In this document: positions 1 through 10,617 of the stretch, in pieces
Layout: the number at the start of each line of letters is the position of its first letter
Position numbering within the stretch: position 1 is the first letter of the stretch
Assembly (NCBI GenBank): GCA_020002185.1
Contig: CM034543.1
Coordinates: forward strand, 4,228,667 to 4,292,666
DNA from: Paraescarpia echinospica
Taxonomy: Eukaryota; Annelida; Polychaeta; Sabellida; Siboglinidae
Direction of reading: 5' to 3'
DNA length: 64,000 bases
Program-made: the position numbers and the translations under genes
The notes under the pieces: generated by a model
Told to the model about the DNA's origin: nothing
Seen by the model: only the letters and a program-made list of their open reading frames with translations
The model's database searches: none

Positions 1-1297
1 AAAATGTTGAAATATTTGGTAAAAAATACACCAAATCATTATTTTAAGCAGCATTTTATTGCACATCTTCACGAATTTTGGTATAACGTAATGCCCACAA
101 ACTGTGCTAAATAATATGATGCAATCATGAACTGTGTGTCACTCGTGTACGACACGGGTAGGTGTCAAGAGCACAAGCCAGGCATTTCAACAATATTCAC
201 AATATTGAAAGGCACCGACCGGGGCGTCTTTTGATGGTAACTACAGTTGTATTGTAGAGAACGCGCTAAATCGCTGGGTATAAATTGAGGTATATACATA
301 GTACATTATGAAACCAAAACTGGGATGCCCAGTAGAACGTATATCTTGCGTCACACAAATTGTCATCCTATCCCCCCTTAAAATAACCATACTTTTCACA
401 GGCGCAGATCTCTGTTTGATACAGAGTGTCCAAACATCGCCACACGTCAATTACTCGGCCACTATATATTTCGCTGATGTACATACATTATTGGAAACAC
501 GAGATACTACTGGCAAAATAGTTAATTTCAGAAAGAAACAAACGTTTGACAGGGACATCCAAGACACGTGATCAAGGTGGCTGACAGTTGTGGCACCCAG
601 TATCTCTGCAAGTACGCCAACGAGTCCATTGTCCATTGTCCTAATCATATTTTATTCAAACATCACCAAATTCTTATAAGGGTACTAAAAAACATTTCCA
701 ATGTTAAATATACGGATATAACGTACAGAATACCAGTGATAAAAACAGCTTCTTGTCAGACTGGTTGACATAAGCCTACAATTAGGGTAATTAGGGCAAT
801 GGCGAACGAATCCTTAATGAGCTCGTTGTGTGAAATCGCACATTTCATGGACTGTACTAGAGGTATCGGAAACGGGGGCATGGGACTACAATTGGAGGGG
901 CTTGGCGAGCCTCAATATTCGCCACTTGCCGACGTCTAGATATGCACAATTCCCTCCAGCGTGCTTTTTTTTACCGCATTGTCCTATCGTTTGCTTTTCA
1001 CTTGAAGTACCCTAAGCTTAAACATATTTGGTTTCCGTCTTTCAAAATAATGACGTCACTTATCTGCGTCATAACCAGCGTCTGTTGTGATCCAACGACC
1101 GCAAAACACAGCTGAGAGGATACATAGATTCCGCTGTATTGTCCACGACCGGATGATGTCAGAAACAAGGAAAAAATGCTTTCGCTGTTTTACTGGGAGT
1201 GCTAAACGACGGCATTGCATATACATTTGGGTTCCTCTCTGCTCATTGATTGTAATCGGGTGTAGCGCACTTAAATTGTCAAAGATTTGAATGCTTC
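1..1297. other. Unassigned sequence left of the inverted duplication
   Basis: I see no recognisable gene here. Short open stretches at 308-571 and 568-768 (+) are free of stops and contain several cysteines, and a splice-acceptor-like run ends near position 401. However, the two stretches are in different frames, I recognise no domain, and the splice sites are weak. An exon of an unknown gene is possible but unsupported. Confidence 0.3.
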
Positions 1298-1787
1298 ACA
1301 AGGAAGTTCGTAAGGAAAAAACTGTTGCCAGTTATTAGGATTGAACCTATTGAAGCTGTAGTCCTCGTCGGTGGGCTGAGAATAACACACGCACTATAAT
1401 TCCCTGGCACTGAGTCATTGCGTTAGAAAACTTGAAAACGGGTCGGTTAAACTTTTTTTAACCAGTGATCATACTCATAATAGTGAAACTTTATATGGTT
1501 ATTTTTTCAAAAGTTAATGGAACCATCATTCAAACATTCTACGTACACCACGGTATTGTATTTGACAAAAATTAAAGAACATTTAATGCCCTTGCTAATC
1601 ACTTTTATTTATTCGAAGAAACGTGCACAATTCAGTTTTTATTTTGCGAAATATATTTGTGTTTTTGATGGAGAGGCCTATCATAATTTAACAAGTCATC
1701 AAAACGTGCATTTGTTACAGTTGAACATAGTAATGTAAAGGTACGTCGAAGACCGGTTTACTGCTCCATGTGAGATTACTTAACACT

Positions 1788-2173
1788 TGTGTATGTGTGT
1801 GTGTGTGTTCGTGTGTGCGTGTGTGCGTGTGTGCGTGTGTGCGTGTGTGCGTGTGTGCGTGTGTGCGTGTGTGCGTGTGTGCGTGTGTGGGCACACGCGT
1901 GTGCGCGGGGGCGAATGTACGAGTGTGCGAGTGTGCGAATGTGCGAGTGTGCGAGTGTGCGAGTGTGCGAGTGTGCGAGTGTGCGAGTGTGCGAGTGTGC
2001 GAGTGTGCGAGTGTGCGAGTGTGCGAGTGTGGTGTGTGTGTGTGTGGCGTGTGTGGCGTGTGTGGCGTGTGTGGCGTGTGAGGCGTGTGTGGCGTGTGTG
2101 GCGTGTGTGGCGTGTGTGGCGTGTGTGGCGTGTGTGGCGTGTGTGGCATGTGTGGCGTGTGTGGCGTGTGTGT

Positions 2174-2208
<35 letters not shown>

Positions 2209-2418
2209 GCGAGTGTGGTGTGTGGCGTGTGTGGCGTGTGTGGCGTGTGTGGCGTGTGTGGCGTGTGTGGCGTGTGTGGCGTGTGTGGCGTGTGTGGCGT
2301 GTGTGACGTGTGTGACGTGTGTGGCGTGTGTGGCGTGTGTGGCGTGTGTGGCGTGTGTGGCGTGTGTGGCGTGTGTGGCGTGTGTGTGTGGTGTGTGTGT
2401 GTGGCGTGTGTGACGTGT
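1788..2418. repeat. GT-rich compound minisatellite in the left arm
   Basis: Successive blocks of short tandem repeats: GTGTGCGT octamers (about 1806-1888), GAGTGTGC octamers (about 1919-2030), then GTGTGTGGC nonamers (about 2040-2170 and 2216-2400) interrupted by pure (GT)n. The equivalent position in the right arm (about 14345-14800) is mostly (CA)n, so this block has diverged by expansion since the arms duplicated. Long open frames across it (Cys-Val, Cys-Gly or His-Thr repeats) are low-complexity artefacts. Confidence 0.9.
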
Positions 2419-2428
2419 GAATCCTGTT

Positions 2429-2825
2429 GTTACCATATACATGATTTCAGCTGAATTCGGCGTTATTTGTCTTTATTTACTGCTAAAACAATATCAGTAT
2501 ATCTAATTCGCAGTCGCCTTGAGTACTGCAACTCACTCCTAAATTTCAAATCACCTGTTTCACAACGACTTTTTGTTCCGAAAAACAAGCTTAATATCGG
2601 CAAACGTGCTTTTTGTGTAGCTGAACCAAAATACTGGAATCAATTCCCTATCGCTTTAAAATCATCTGAGCCTGTAAATACCTACTTATTTATTTGAAAT
2701 TGCATTCCCACTCTAACCTTCGGCGGTCCCTTGCTCTAATGACCACTTTTGCTTGTCGAGCTCAGATTCCTGGGGATTTAGGCGCTATAGAAGTGTGTCA
2801 TTATTATTAATATTATTATACCTGC
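2429..2825 (+). mobile_element. LINE 3' fragment (L2/CR1-like), left-arm copy with internal deletion
   Basis: This is the left-arm copy of the LINE at 13312-14180. Translated pieces match the end of a non-LTR reverse transcriptase ORF: a SRLEYCNSLL-type motif near 2514-2545, then a PKNKLNIGK...FWNQ...LKSSEPVNTYLF carboxy end at about 2570-2697. Compared with the right arm, about 240 bp are missing where the sequence jumps from ACTCCTAAA to TTTCAAATC near 2540. The 3' tail is GGCGCTATAGAAG followed by ATTATTATT, typical of such LINEs. It is a dead fragment. Confidence 0.75.
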
Positions 2826-4269
2826 TGGATGTTGTTCAAACATTACCCAGCATGCCAGGGCAGCGTGATTGATACGGATGTTAAAGGGATAACAAATACA
2901 CAAGAAGCCAATTTTACTGTAAAGGTACATGACTCCAAATTGTAGTCAGTCAGAGGTGATTGATGAAGACAAAGCAGACATAGTTATACTAAAGGATTTA
3001 TGTGAGTGACACAATTTGATATTGACATTTCAGAACAATGGTTCTCATAAGTATCATATTAAATGCTAGTGGGTAAAAGGGGCGACAATGATTTAACACT
3101 GATTGAAGAACAAATACGAGCACAGATACAGTGTATTGGGCCATATAAATAATTCTTGGCTTATCGCCAGAACTCTGTTAAAATGAAAATGACGGGTGCT
3201 GTTTTAGTATGCTGATTTAGCTAACTACCGAGTATCAAAGTGTTATTCTCAGCAATCCACAAATTAAGGTGAGTAACGAGTGAATTTCGTGCAAGCGACA
3301 AACCTGTAGAGAAATTCATCTAGCTTGACACAAATCAATTTTTTTTAACAATAACAAACCAAGTTTAACGGCACCTATTTTAAAATGAGGTTTGAATATA
3401 AGATGAAATCACACTGTCCCTGAACCTCACACCCCACTTTATTGTCCTTTCAGCTAGAAACCTGAACCTCTGCGTTATGAGGGTGAACTGCCACGTGATC
3501 ATGTGGCGCCCTCTGCATTGTGAAAAACACAACCCCACCCGAGCGCGTGGCGCCCCCTGAAGCATGTACTGGGAAAATGTGAAAGGTTATGAAAAGCTGG
3601 CTACGGTCCTGGTCTCGGAGTTTCATGTCCTGGTCCCGGAGTGTCATGTCCACGTAGCTGGTCTATTTTAAAGTCACAACTGTATTTCTTATTCTACTGC
3701 ACAGGTAAAAACAATCTTTAGTGTTATTGTAGTTTGCTCCATCGATGACAATACACCGTGAGGTCTTGCGATATTTTTCCTGTCGAACTCTTTGGAATCT
3801 GCTAGTGTGGAGCGTTAGTCTCCGGTGTCACCATCTAGCGGTAACACAGGGGAACAAAATACGCACCGTGCTGATTCGAATTATAAGAAACTTACAACAT
3901 ATTGTCAACATTGCTATAGTACCCGTGATAAATAAAGTATGCAATCGTGTTAAATTTACAAATACAAAAAGAACAAATTGATATGTTTTCTTCAAATGCA
4001 TAATTGCAGACATATAACTTAATGTATTGTTCATTACATTGTTTCTTTCAGGTGGATACGGCCGCAATGGATACGGCCGCAATGGATACGGCCGCAATGG
4101 ATACGACTTTTATGTAGATGGTTCACACGAAAACAGTCGTGATGAAATACATGTTTTGTTTGCTCATCGCACAAGTATAGAATCAACAAAAAAATCAAAT
4201 GGCACAACTGGTAGCTAATATGATATGTTCAATTATCAGGTAATGTACGCCGTTGTTTGTATAGAATAT
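2826..4269. other. Non-coding part of the left arm
   Basis: No gene recognised. It is conserved, inverted, in the right arm at about 12000-13311. It holds a small tandem of a 12-bp unit, GGATACGGCCGC(AAT), about four copies at 4052-4104; the right arm has two to three at 12105-12142. The long open stretch over this site is repeat-driven and I do not call it a gene. Confidence 0.6.
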
Positions 4270-4800
4270 TTTAAATGAAGCCTAATTATTGCTTCATACA
4301 CCAGTATGATTAGTTTTTTCCTCATAAGACTGCGTGTGTGTCCTAATTAATCCAATGATTTGATTATATTAGTAGTGTTACTTCAGTGTCCCTTTCTGTT
4401 GCAGTGTCACTTAGAACACTATCTAATCATATACATGTTAGTTACCATTTCCTGTGGGGATGCATTTATATTTCCCAAAATTAAATAACATCTGCCTTTT
4501 TCAGACCATTTGATTAATTTACCTTAAATCGTCTTGTCTTGTAACTATTGTTTATCTCGAACATGTTTAACCTTTCTGAACACTTTTGTATCATCCGCAT
4601 ATTTAAGCATTTTACTTGTTATGTAATCATCTAACTCATTTATATATGTTAAGAATTTGAAACTTCCCTATCTATTACTCTCCGTTGTTTTCTATACGTC
4701 AATCCATTCATTTTCTATCTACACCTATGCCATGTGCTTTTAGTTTAAGTAGTATGCGGCACTATGTCGAAAGCTTTCTGAAAATCTAAGTATTATAATT
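4270..4800 (-). mobile_element. Strongly decayed CR1-type LINE fragment (left-arm copy)
   Basis: Inverted partner of 11425-11990. Read on the minus strand it follows the reverse-transcriptase region of the intact CR1 copy at 18350-18980, starting with the region encoding DFQKAFD, passing the DDTKVF motif and ending at the IVRLH-like segment. Stops and frameshifts are frequent. It was in place before the inverted duplication, because both arms carry it with the same breaks. Confidence 0.7.
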
Positions 4801-4929
4801 TTCCTGGGTTGCAATCGAAACCATGCGTGGCGTCTGTGTTGTGTGATTTGTGATATTGTGGCGTGTGTGGGCGAATACATAACACATGACACGGCTGCCA
4901 ACTTGGTAACCCCCTTTAATCCACGAGGT

Positions 4930-5400
4930 GCCGCAACAGGCACTATACTACATTTCATCCAAACTAAGAATAAGCTTCTAGCTTTAATCAAATCAAATCA
5001 ATGACTTTACTAGCTAAAGGTAACGGAATAAGCCTTAATTACAATAAGTATTCTGACAAAACACGCGACACTCTACTACTATTGTAACGTTATTGTACAA
5101 ATTAAAATGTTTTCATACTTTGCATTCATTTGTATGTGCTAACACGTGGCACGGTCTCTCAAGTGATTATATAGAAGCTAAGGTGGGTATTAAATTACAT
5201 GCTATTATGTCCAAGTACTACGACTTCTCGATATTCCTATCTACGCTAATTGTAACAGTCACAACACTAATTAAATGAACGAATTATGAACTGTCAGTCC
5301 AACTTAGAACGTTTCAACCAGTGACGAAGTCCTTAATATAATCGGGCTTCTTTCGCTCGACACGAGAACGCAGAGAGTAGTTTGATTCGGCTACTGCGTC
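4930..5400. other. Unassigned core sequence
   Basis: First part of the core between the duplication arms. I see no gene, RNA or recognisable repeat in it. Confidence 0.4.
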
Positions 5401-5470
5401 TCCATGGTCATCAGTTTCACTTCTTGCGCCTGAGTGTCACTGATTGGAGTTGGTAGTTGAGGAAGTCTTT

Positions 5471-6640
5471 TCATGAAACATGAATTTCGTGACCATCAGT
5501 CTGAGACTGTGCTGTGATCATCGGCCCTCTCACTTCCACCACTTTGGAAGGTTCTGGGTTGAACTTTGATATGGTTTTGTGTGATTGACGCCATTTTATG
5601 AGAACGTTATCTCCGATTTGCACAATGGGCGAGCGCGTCTTCTGTCGCTGCTTTGCGTGGAAATACCGCTTTCGCAGCACGGTGTCATCCTGCATGTCGC
5701 TGATCTCTGGCAGTTTCATTCTTATGGGACGACTAAAAAGCAGCTTTGTTGGCAAGCACCCGGCAGTGCTGTGTGGAGTTGCTCTCTAATTGCAGAGAAA
5801 ACGATGTAACTTATGTTTCCACGATCTTCCTTCTACTGTCGCAGCACAACGTTGTTTATGTTTCTCATGAAACGTTCAACCTCGGAGTTAGCTCTCGGCC
5901 AAAGAGGAGTAATTCGTTTGTGATGAAATCCCAAGTATTCCGCAAACTTGCGAAATCGTTCGCTGTTAAACGGTTGACCGTTATCCGTTTTCAGGACGTC
6001 CGGTATTCCAAACATGCTAAATATGGAATCCGGGACTGGAATCACGGTTGCAGCATTTGAAAACTCCACAACATGGGTCACAGGATAACGAGAGTATTTG
6101 TCCACCACTAACAATATGTATTCGCTGTTCAGACCATATGGGCCCTTGAAACCATCGTCCAAAGACGTCGCGGAAATTCCGACAATCTTAGTGGTTCTGG
6201 AGCAACTTTCGGTCCAGTAGCTTGACAGGCGATGCGTTGCTTTGTGTTTTTTTCTGTCATCTTGTCGATATCGGAGAACCATACCTTTTCCAGAAGAAGG
6301 CGGTTTGTCTTAACGATTCCCTGGTGGCCCTCATGAACCGGTTGAACAGCTTTCTGGTGAAGTGTTTTAGGCAACACCAGTCGAGTTCCTCTCAAAATGG
6401 CATCATTTGAGTCTGACAGTTCACTATGAACATTGCGGAATGAGTGATCGTCCCAGTTTCCATTCTGAATGCGTTTACGACTTCTTGTAGCGTCTTGTCG
6501 ACACGATTCTCGCTTTTCACCTCTTCCAGTGTCATTGCCTTCGGAACAGTGTGTTCTGCGATGAAATTTATGTAGTCATCTGCAACCTTCGATGCGCACT
6601 CAGAATCAGACGTACAGGGAAGTGAATGACGACTCATCGA
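5471..6640 (-). pseudogene. Ty3/gypsy-type integrase remnant
   Basis: Degenerate pol 3' end on the minus strand, in order of translation. Positions 6637-6392 carry a segment like the linker before integrase (ASKVADDYINFIAEHTVPKA). Positions 6395-6129 carry the HHCC zinc-binding region (HEGHQGIVKTNRLLLEKVWF then a Cys). Positions 6282-5833 carry the rve catalytic core, with the first Asp in LLVVDKYSRYP, the second in KTDNGQPF and the Glu in ANSEVERF about 33 residues later. Positions 5790-5471 carry the carboxy module (RATPHSTAG, then KLLFSRPIRMKLPEI). The three frames do not join, so it cannot make an integrase. RT and RNase H are absent from this strand nearby. Family assignment is secure; age and full extent are not. 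Confidence 0.88.
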
Positions 6641-7159
6641 ATCCGATCGTTTTTCCGTTGCTCGTATCTGATTTGCATATCATACGTTTGCAAGCGACCA
6701 TTTCTCTAGTCTAGCCTGACAATTTCGACCTAGGATAATAGTAAAGTATGTAGTTATCGTCAGGCAACTGGATTTGGATTGGTGGAAGAGGAAGCAAAGA
6801 GCTCTTTTCCCATGTTAAAAGATAGCGAGCAATTTCCACATTCCACCCATCTGCGCCAAAAAATCCAAAAATGCGCCAATTTCTGTGAAATTTAGGCCTT
6901 GCTCCCTAAAATACCCATTGATGGGCCGGAAAATGATGTCATTTCCGGAGCAAGGGTGGCAATTTCCCATGTTAAAAGATAGGGTGGAAGGTAAAGAGCT
7001 CTTTTGAAAGCTCTCAAAAGAGCTCTTTTGCGGAAATCGGCAAACGTCGTCACATGTAGGTCAAAATTCTGGGTCAAAGTTCTAGGTCAAGGTCTAAGGT
7101 AGAATATAGAAGGTGGTGCCGCCTATCGTTATCTTTGGCCCTTAGGCCGCTTCCTAATA
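6641..7159. repeat. Non-coding spacer with repeated AAAGAGCTCTTT palindromes
   Basis: No gene. The palindrome AAAGAGCTCTTT occurs at about 6795, 6993 and 7017, and CCCATGTTAAAAGATAG occurs twice (about 6810 and 6966). At 6993-7028 two copies form a perfect 15-bp inverted repeat around a 6-nt spacer, a potential cruciform. Farther right (7057-7105) are several AGGTCA-like half sites in direct orientation. Confidence 0.6.
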
Positions 7160-7470
7160 GTAGGCGCTACGTCGGACGTGTCGTCATACCATAAGTCACG
7201 TGATGTACGTTCGGTCTGATTGGTTATGCAAATGACGTGACGCTAGAAACTAGTAACTTGATTCAGACGATTATGGTCATTCTCTTTTCGAATCTCGAGA
7301 TATAAATATCGTATCTGGTCGCTCCCGCCATTTGTAAATATGGAAGTGTGTCGCTAGAAAAATGGCTGCTTCGTATATATATGCTTTCTGTTAAATGAAG
7401 CACACGAGTCTCGTGGCCGCACCAATGGAAATGACCCCGAACAGGTTGCTGCCTCTTGGAATGCAGGTAT
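7160..7470 (+). promoter_or_regulatory. Possible promoter and first exon (speculative)
   Basis: The stretch holds sites that cluster in animal promoters: CACGTG (7198-7203), an octamer-like ATGCAAAT directly followed by TGACGTGACG (about 7226-7243), an AT-rich GATATAAATATCG (about 7300), and YY1-like CCGCCATTT and AAAATGGC (7326-7366). Downstream an ATG at 7395 opens a short frame that reaches a good splice donor, ATGCAG|GTATGT, at about 7466. No matching downstream exon was found, so this may be chance, or the remains of a gene or retroelement promoter. Confidence 0.25.
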
Positions 7471-7529
7471 GTAACGTGATTTTCCTTAGTTATTTTGGCC
7501 ATAGTCATTATTCGATAACAGCCTTTTTG

Positions 7530-7960
7530 ATAGTTACAATCATGTTCAAGTCAGGACTTAGTAATTTTTTTCCATTATGTTCAAGTCGGAACTTAGAACA
7601 GTTTTCAAACTCGGGACTTATAATATGTTTCCATATTTTTCAAAGTCGGGACATAGAATATTTTTTTAAAGTCGGTACTTTGTTATTTTTCAAGTAGGGC
7701 CTTAGACTATTTTTGTAACATCACATAATTTTATTTGTTCATTGTTATAGGCTTGTACTATTTTCATAGTATATTTTATAGTGGGGTAATTTTGTTTCGT
7801 ATTTTAGTCGGTCATCGAGGTAACATGACATAATTTAATGTTTTCGTCGTGATAAACTGATACTATTTCCATATTTTTCCAGAATGTTTAAGTTGGGAAT
7901 ATTTTTTAAAGTCGGTACTTAGTTATTTTTCATCATGTTCAAGTCGAGAATTATAGTATT
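7530..7960 (+). repeat. Degenerate tandem repeat, TTCAAGTCGGGACTTAGAAT-like
   Basis: A motif of about 26-45 bp built on TCAAGTCGGGACTTAG plus an AT-rich tail recurs about eight times with many changes, for example near 7547, 7580, 7610, 7645, 7667, 7690 and 7935. Some copies lie about 250 bp apart and imply a larger duplicated block (about 7660-7750 resembles 7900-7960). No coding content. Confidence 0.55.
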
Positions 7961-7976
7961 TTTTCTGTAAACAACA

Positions 7977-8730
7977 AAACCAACAACACGCAGAACGGAA
8001 GTGTCGTTACTGTGGCGGAATGTATCCGCACAGAGGGGACTGTCTAGCCAAACATAAGCGCTGTGCAAATGTTGGCCATTTTGAGCGTATGTGTCGATCA
8101 AAACGCAGATCAAAATGGCAACCAAACAATGCACAACAGGGCGCCACACAATCGTGCGCCAAGCTATCGAAGGCAAAATAGGCATGTCAAACAATGGTCA
8201 TACAGTCGGTCTAGAAATCTCAATCAGGTTGTAAAAAGCAACACATCTGAACTTATAATGCAATGAAGAATGACATTAAAGTGTCTAAATGTTAAAATAA
8301 ACTGTACGGCTACGCAGGATCAGTAATTCCCACACTAGAGTAGATCACTGGCTTGATAGAAACGCCAGACAAAATGGTCCCATCAACCTTCATCATTGTG
8401 AAAGGGGATCATGGCAATCTCATGAGTGGTCAGAGGGCAAACGAACTTGGTTTGCTACAAGTGTCGAACACTTAAGTTGTTAAAAGTGTCAACCCAATAA
8501 CATAAAAGTTCCCAGGCTTATTCAATGGAATTGGAAAACTGAAAGGTCATTCGGTGCACTTGTACATAGATCCAAGCGCTCAGCCGGTAGCTCAGCCTCA
8601 CAGCAGAATATTCCGTTCCACCAACGCAAAGCAGTCGAACGGGAACTTCAACGTCTAGAGTGAGAGAACGTTATAGAGAAGGTGGAGTGCCCTACGCCCT
8701 GGGTTAGCCCGAATTTGGTGTGCACTGCGT
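7977..8730 (+). pseudogene. Ty3/gypsy-type gag zinc knuckles, protease region and start of RT (broken)
   Basis: Plus-strand remnant of a gypsy-type polyprotein. At about 8006-8100 are two knuckle-like motifs, CRYCGGMYPHRGDC and CANVGHFERMC; the second has lost its first Cys-X2-Cys spacing. At 8375-8480 and 8530-8600 are segments typical of the region around the retroviral-type protease (VPSTFIIVKGD, then NGIGKLKGHSVHLYIDP). At 8615-8725, in a shifted frame, is the start of RT (IPFHQRKAVERELQRLE, stop, then VECPTPWVSPNLV). Stops at about 8179 and 8505 and the frame change make it dead. It ends abruptly where a LINE piece begins. It lies on the opposite strand from the integrase remnant at 5.5-6.6 kb. 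Confidence 0.8.
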
Positions 8731-8970
8731 ACTCTCAGTATAGAATCTGATGATGATCGCAACGTTATGCTGGGCTGGTAGAACTGGAGAACGTCTGTGA
8801 AGTAGCTCGGCGCAAGCAGTTGAAGGACTTTGAACGTCATCAGTACGACCTTGTACTCGATATGGTACCGTACGGGAAGCCTATGGAGAGTCTCTGTGAT
8901 GGGTGCTCCGTGATCATTGCGACTGGCTTTAACCACAACGCGAGCTGCCACATTCTGGACTATCTGCATC
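8731..8970 (-). mobile_element. LINE ORF2 carboxy-terminal fragment
   Basis: The minus-strand translation reads VQNVAARVVVKA, then LHRLPVRYHIEYKVVLMTFK, then LRSSSD, the standard sequence order near the end of CR1/L2-like reverse transcriptase ORFs. The match stops at about 8730, where gypsy sequence begins. The fragment has no 3' tail, so the junction came from a later rearrangement rather than simple target-primed insertion. Confidence 0.75.
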
Positions 8971-10345
8971 TTGTCCAGTAGCTAATCAGGTACACCGTAA
9001 AGGAGGCCATTTCCTATATAATCTTTATTTTCGCACTTTGAAAATGGCAATTGTACATTCTTTAAAATACAGTAATTTCCGTAATAATACGGCTGACATC
9101 ATCACCGTTTAAAATAGTACATGTCTTAGACCATTTTTGATTTGTGACATTTTGCATAAAACATTCACATTATATATTATTTCGTTTGGTACATCTGCCT
9201 GCAACACACAGCGAATATCACGTGCAGACACATGATGAATTGTGTTACATTCATTTAGGATGTGACGGTCATTTGCGCTACTATTTCACCATGGATTGTC
9301 AATAGATATATTGGCAACACTGCTTACGATCGGTGAATTGTGGTTCATGGCTTTATTAATAAATGTTATGAACATTTGCTTTTAAGATTACCAATAATGG
9401 TAAACTATCCGATAACAATGATATAACATCACCGTGTGTAAGCGGTGCGAGCCCCCACAACTTCCTTAGTGCTTTTCGCCATGCTATGCATATAGTGCCA
9501 ACACTCTTACTGTGGAGATCTCATAGTAAGAGCAACAATATTGTTTTAAGTAAATTGCACTTTACAGCCGTCTTAATATGACCAAAATCGGCCATGAACA
9601 TTATTAAACCCTCTCCAAAATTTAGCAGTGGCATCGGCGACTAAACTATCCTTATTAACAACGGATATATGATGGCCCAGGTGTACAGCATTCTGGACAT
9701 TGTACAACACGGTACCATTAAAAACCACAGTTCTGTTGTCAGGTTTACAGCTACGACTTCTGAAAATCAGATATCTGCTCTTAGAATCGTTAAAATTTAC
9801 ACTGTATTCTTCTGCAATTTCAAGCTCAACCCGACCCTAAATGACTGCTGCCGAATCATAACGAGTTGCCAAACCAACCAACATCGAGAGCATATACCTG
9901 CTGGTAGGCATAACCCCACCGAACATCAGGCGCACTGTCGCTAGCAACTCAGAAAGAACAAGACAAGAAACTGTCATAAAATATCAACTACACAACCACG
10001 TGCCTGCTACTCGCTGATTGAAGAAAGGCTTCATGAACAACGCGACACCGCTCAACTCATCGTCCTGAATCAACAGACAATACATGTGGGAAACGCGACT
10101 GCACCTCTGTTGGCGATCACTCAATCGTCTGCGCACCGGAGTCGGTCGCGCAAAAACAACCATGAAGAAGTAGTCGCAGCAATGAGGTTATCGCGGTCCA
10201 TAGAGGTTGGTTTGGTTCGTTGGTGGTATGTCTCACCACAAAAAAACCCACCCGAATCCACCTGTGGTAAAACCTATTTTTCGGCTCAAAACCAAGATGG
10301 CCGACATTACACTTGGACTAACATTTAAATGGACCTAATTTTGGA
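8971..10345. other. No recognisable feature
   Basis: Open stretches such as 9669-9944 and 10086-10328 (+) are short, have no domain I recognise and are not flanked by convincing splice sites. I see no tRNA, simple repeat or transposon end here. Confidence 0.4.
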
Positions 10346-10560
10346 ACTAAGCAACATAAAAACACGTTTCAGGTGTCATTTCCAACTAACTTCAGGACGT
10401 CCATCCGTTTGGTGACACATCGGAGGTCGTTAGAGGTCAAGGTCATGCGATAAGATCAAGGTCAAAGTCAAAATTGACCAAAATTTGACCCCAAATTTGG
10501 TCAAAATTATGTATATCGACCTAGAAATACGTTTGATGTGTCACTTCCAACTATTGACTA
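10346..10560. repeat. Two degenerate repeats of about 165 bp rich in AGGTCA motifs
   Basis: An ACGTTT...GTGTCA-TTCCAACTA segment at about 10360-10388 recurs at about 10528-10553, giving a period near 165 bp. Between them are repeated AGGTCA/TGACC motifs (10434-10500). The sequence overlaps the left inverted end of the small element described at 10433-11286. Confidence 0.5.
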
Positions 10561-10578
10561 CGATCACTTCATTGATTG

Positions 10579-10617
10579 AATCTCTGTCACATCGTCTTTG
10601 ACGATGTGATAGAGATT
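10579..10617. repeat. 18-bp stem, 3-nt loop hairpin at the end of the unknown ORF
   Basis: Arms 10579-10596 and 10600-10617 pair with a single G-T position around the loop TTT; the left arm is AATCTCTGTCACATCGTC. It overlaps the stop codon of the minus-strand ORF, so it could be a 3' end structure of its transcript. Confidence 0.75.

Larger units (their letters stand above)
1298..4929 (+). repeat. Left arm of a large imperfect inverted duplication
   Basis: The whole stretch is matched, in reverse orientation, by 11282-15291. Anchors along the arm: AAGGAAGTTCGTAAGGAAAA near 1300 matches the reverse complement near 15290. The stop-free stretch at 1517-1738 (+) matches 14847-15068 (-) at 70 of 73 residues. 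The stretch at 3380-3565 (-) matches 12615-12800 (+) at 58 of 61 residues. The inner end, around CCACGAGGT at 4921-4929, matches 11282-11290. The arms differ by indels: the left lacks roughly 240 bp of LINE present on the right, and the microsatellites differ in sequence and length. None of the open stretches inside looks like a gene; they are conserved between arms only because the arms are recent copies. Confidence 0.85.

Noticed and set aside
1517..1738. Conserved small protein gene present in both duplication arms
   Set aside because: Its conservation is explained by the recent duplication; the residue changes look neutral and no domain is visible.
1787..2454. Long open frames of Cys-Val, Cys-Gly or His-Thr repeats on both strands
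   Set aside because: They are translations of GT-rich microsatellite DNA and are open in several frames at once; no start context, domain or splice signal.
3380..3565. 61-codon frame matching the right arm
   Set aside because: Same reason: conserved with the whole arm, no features of a protein.
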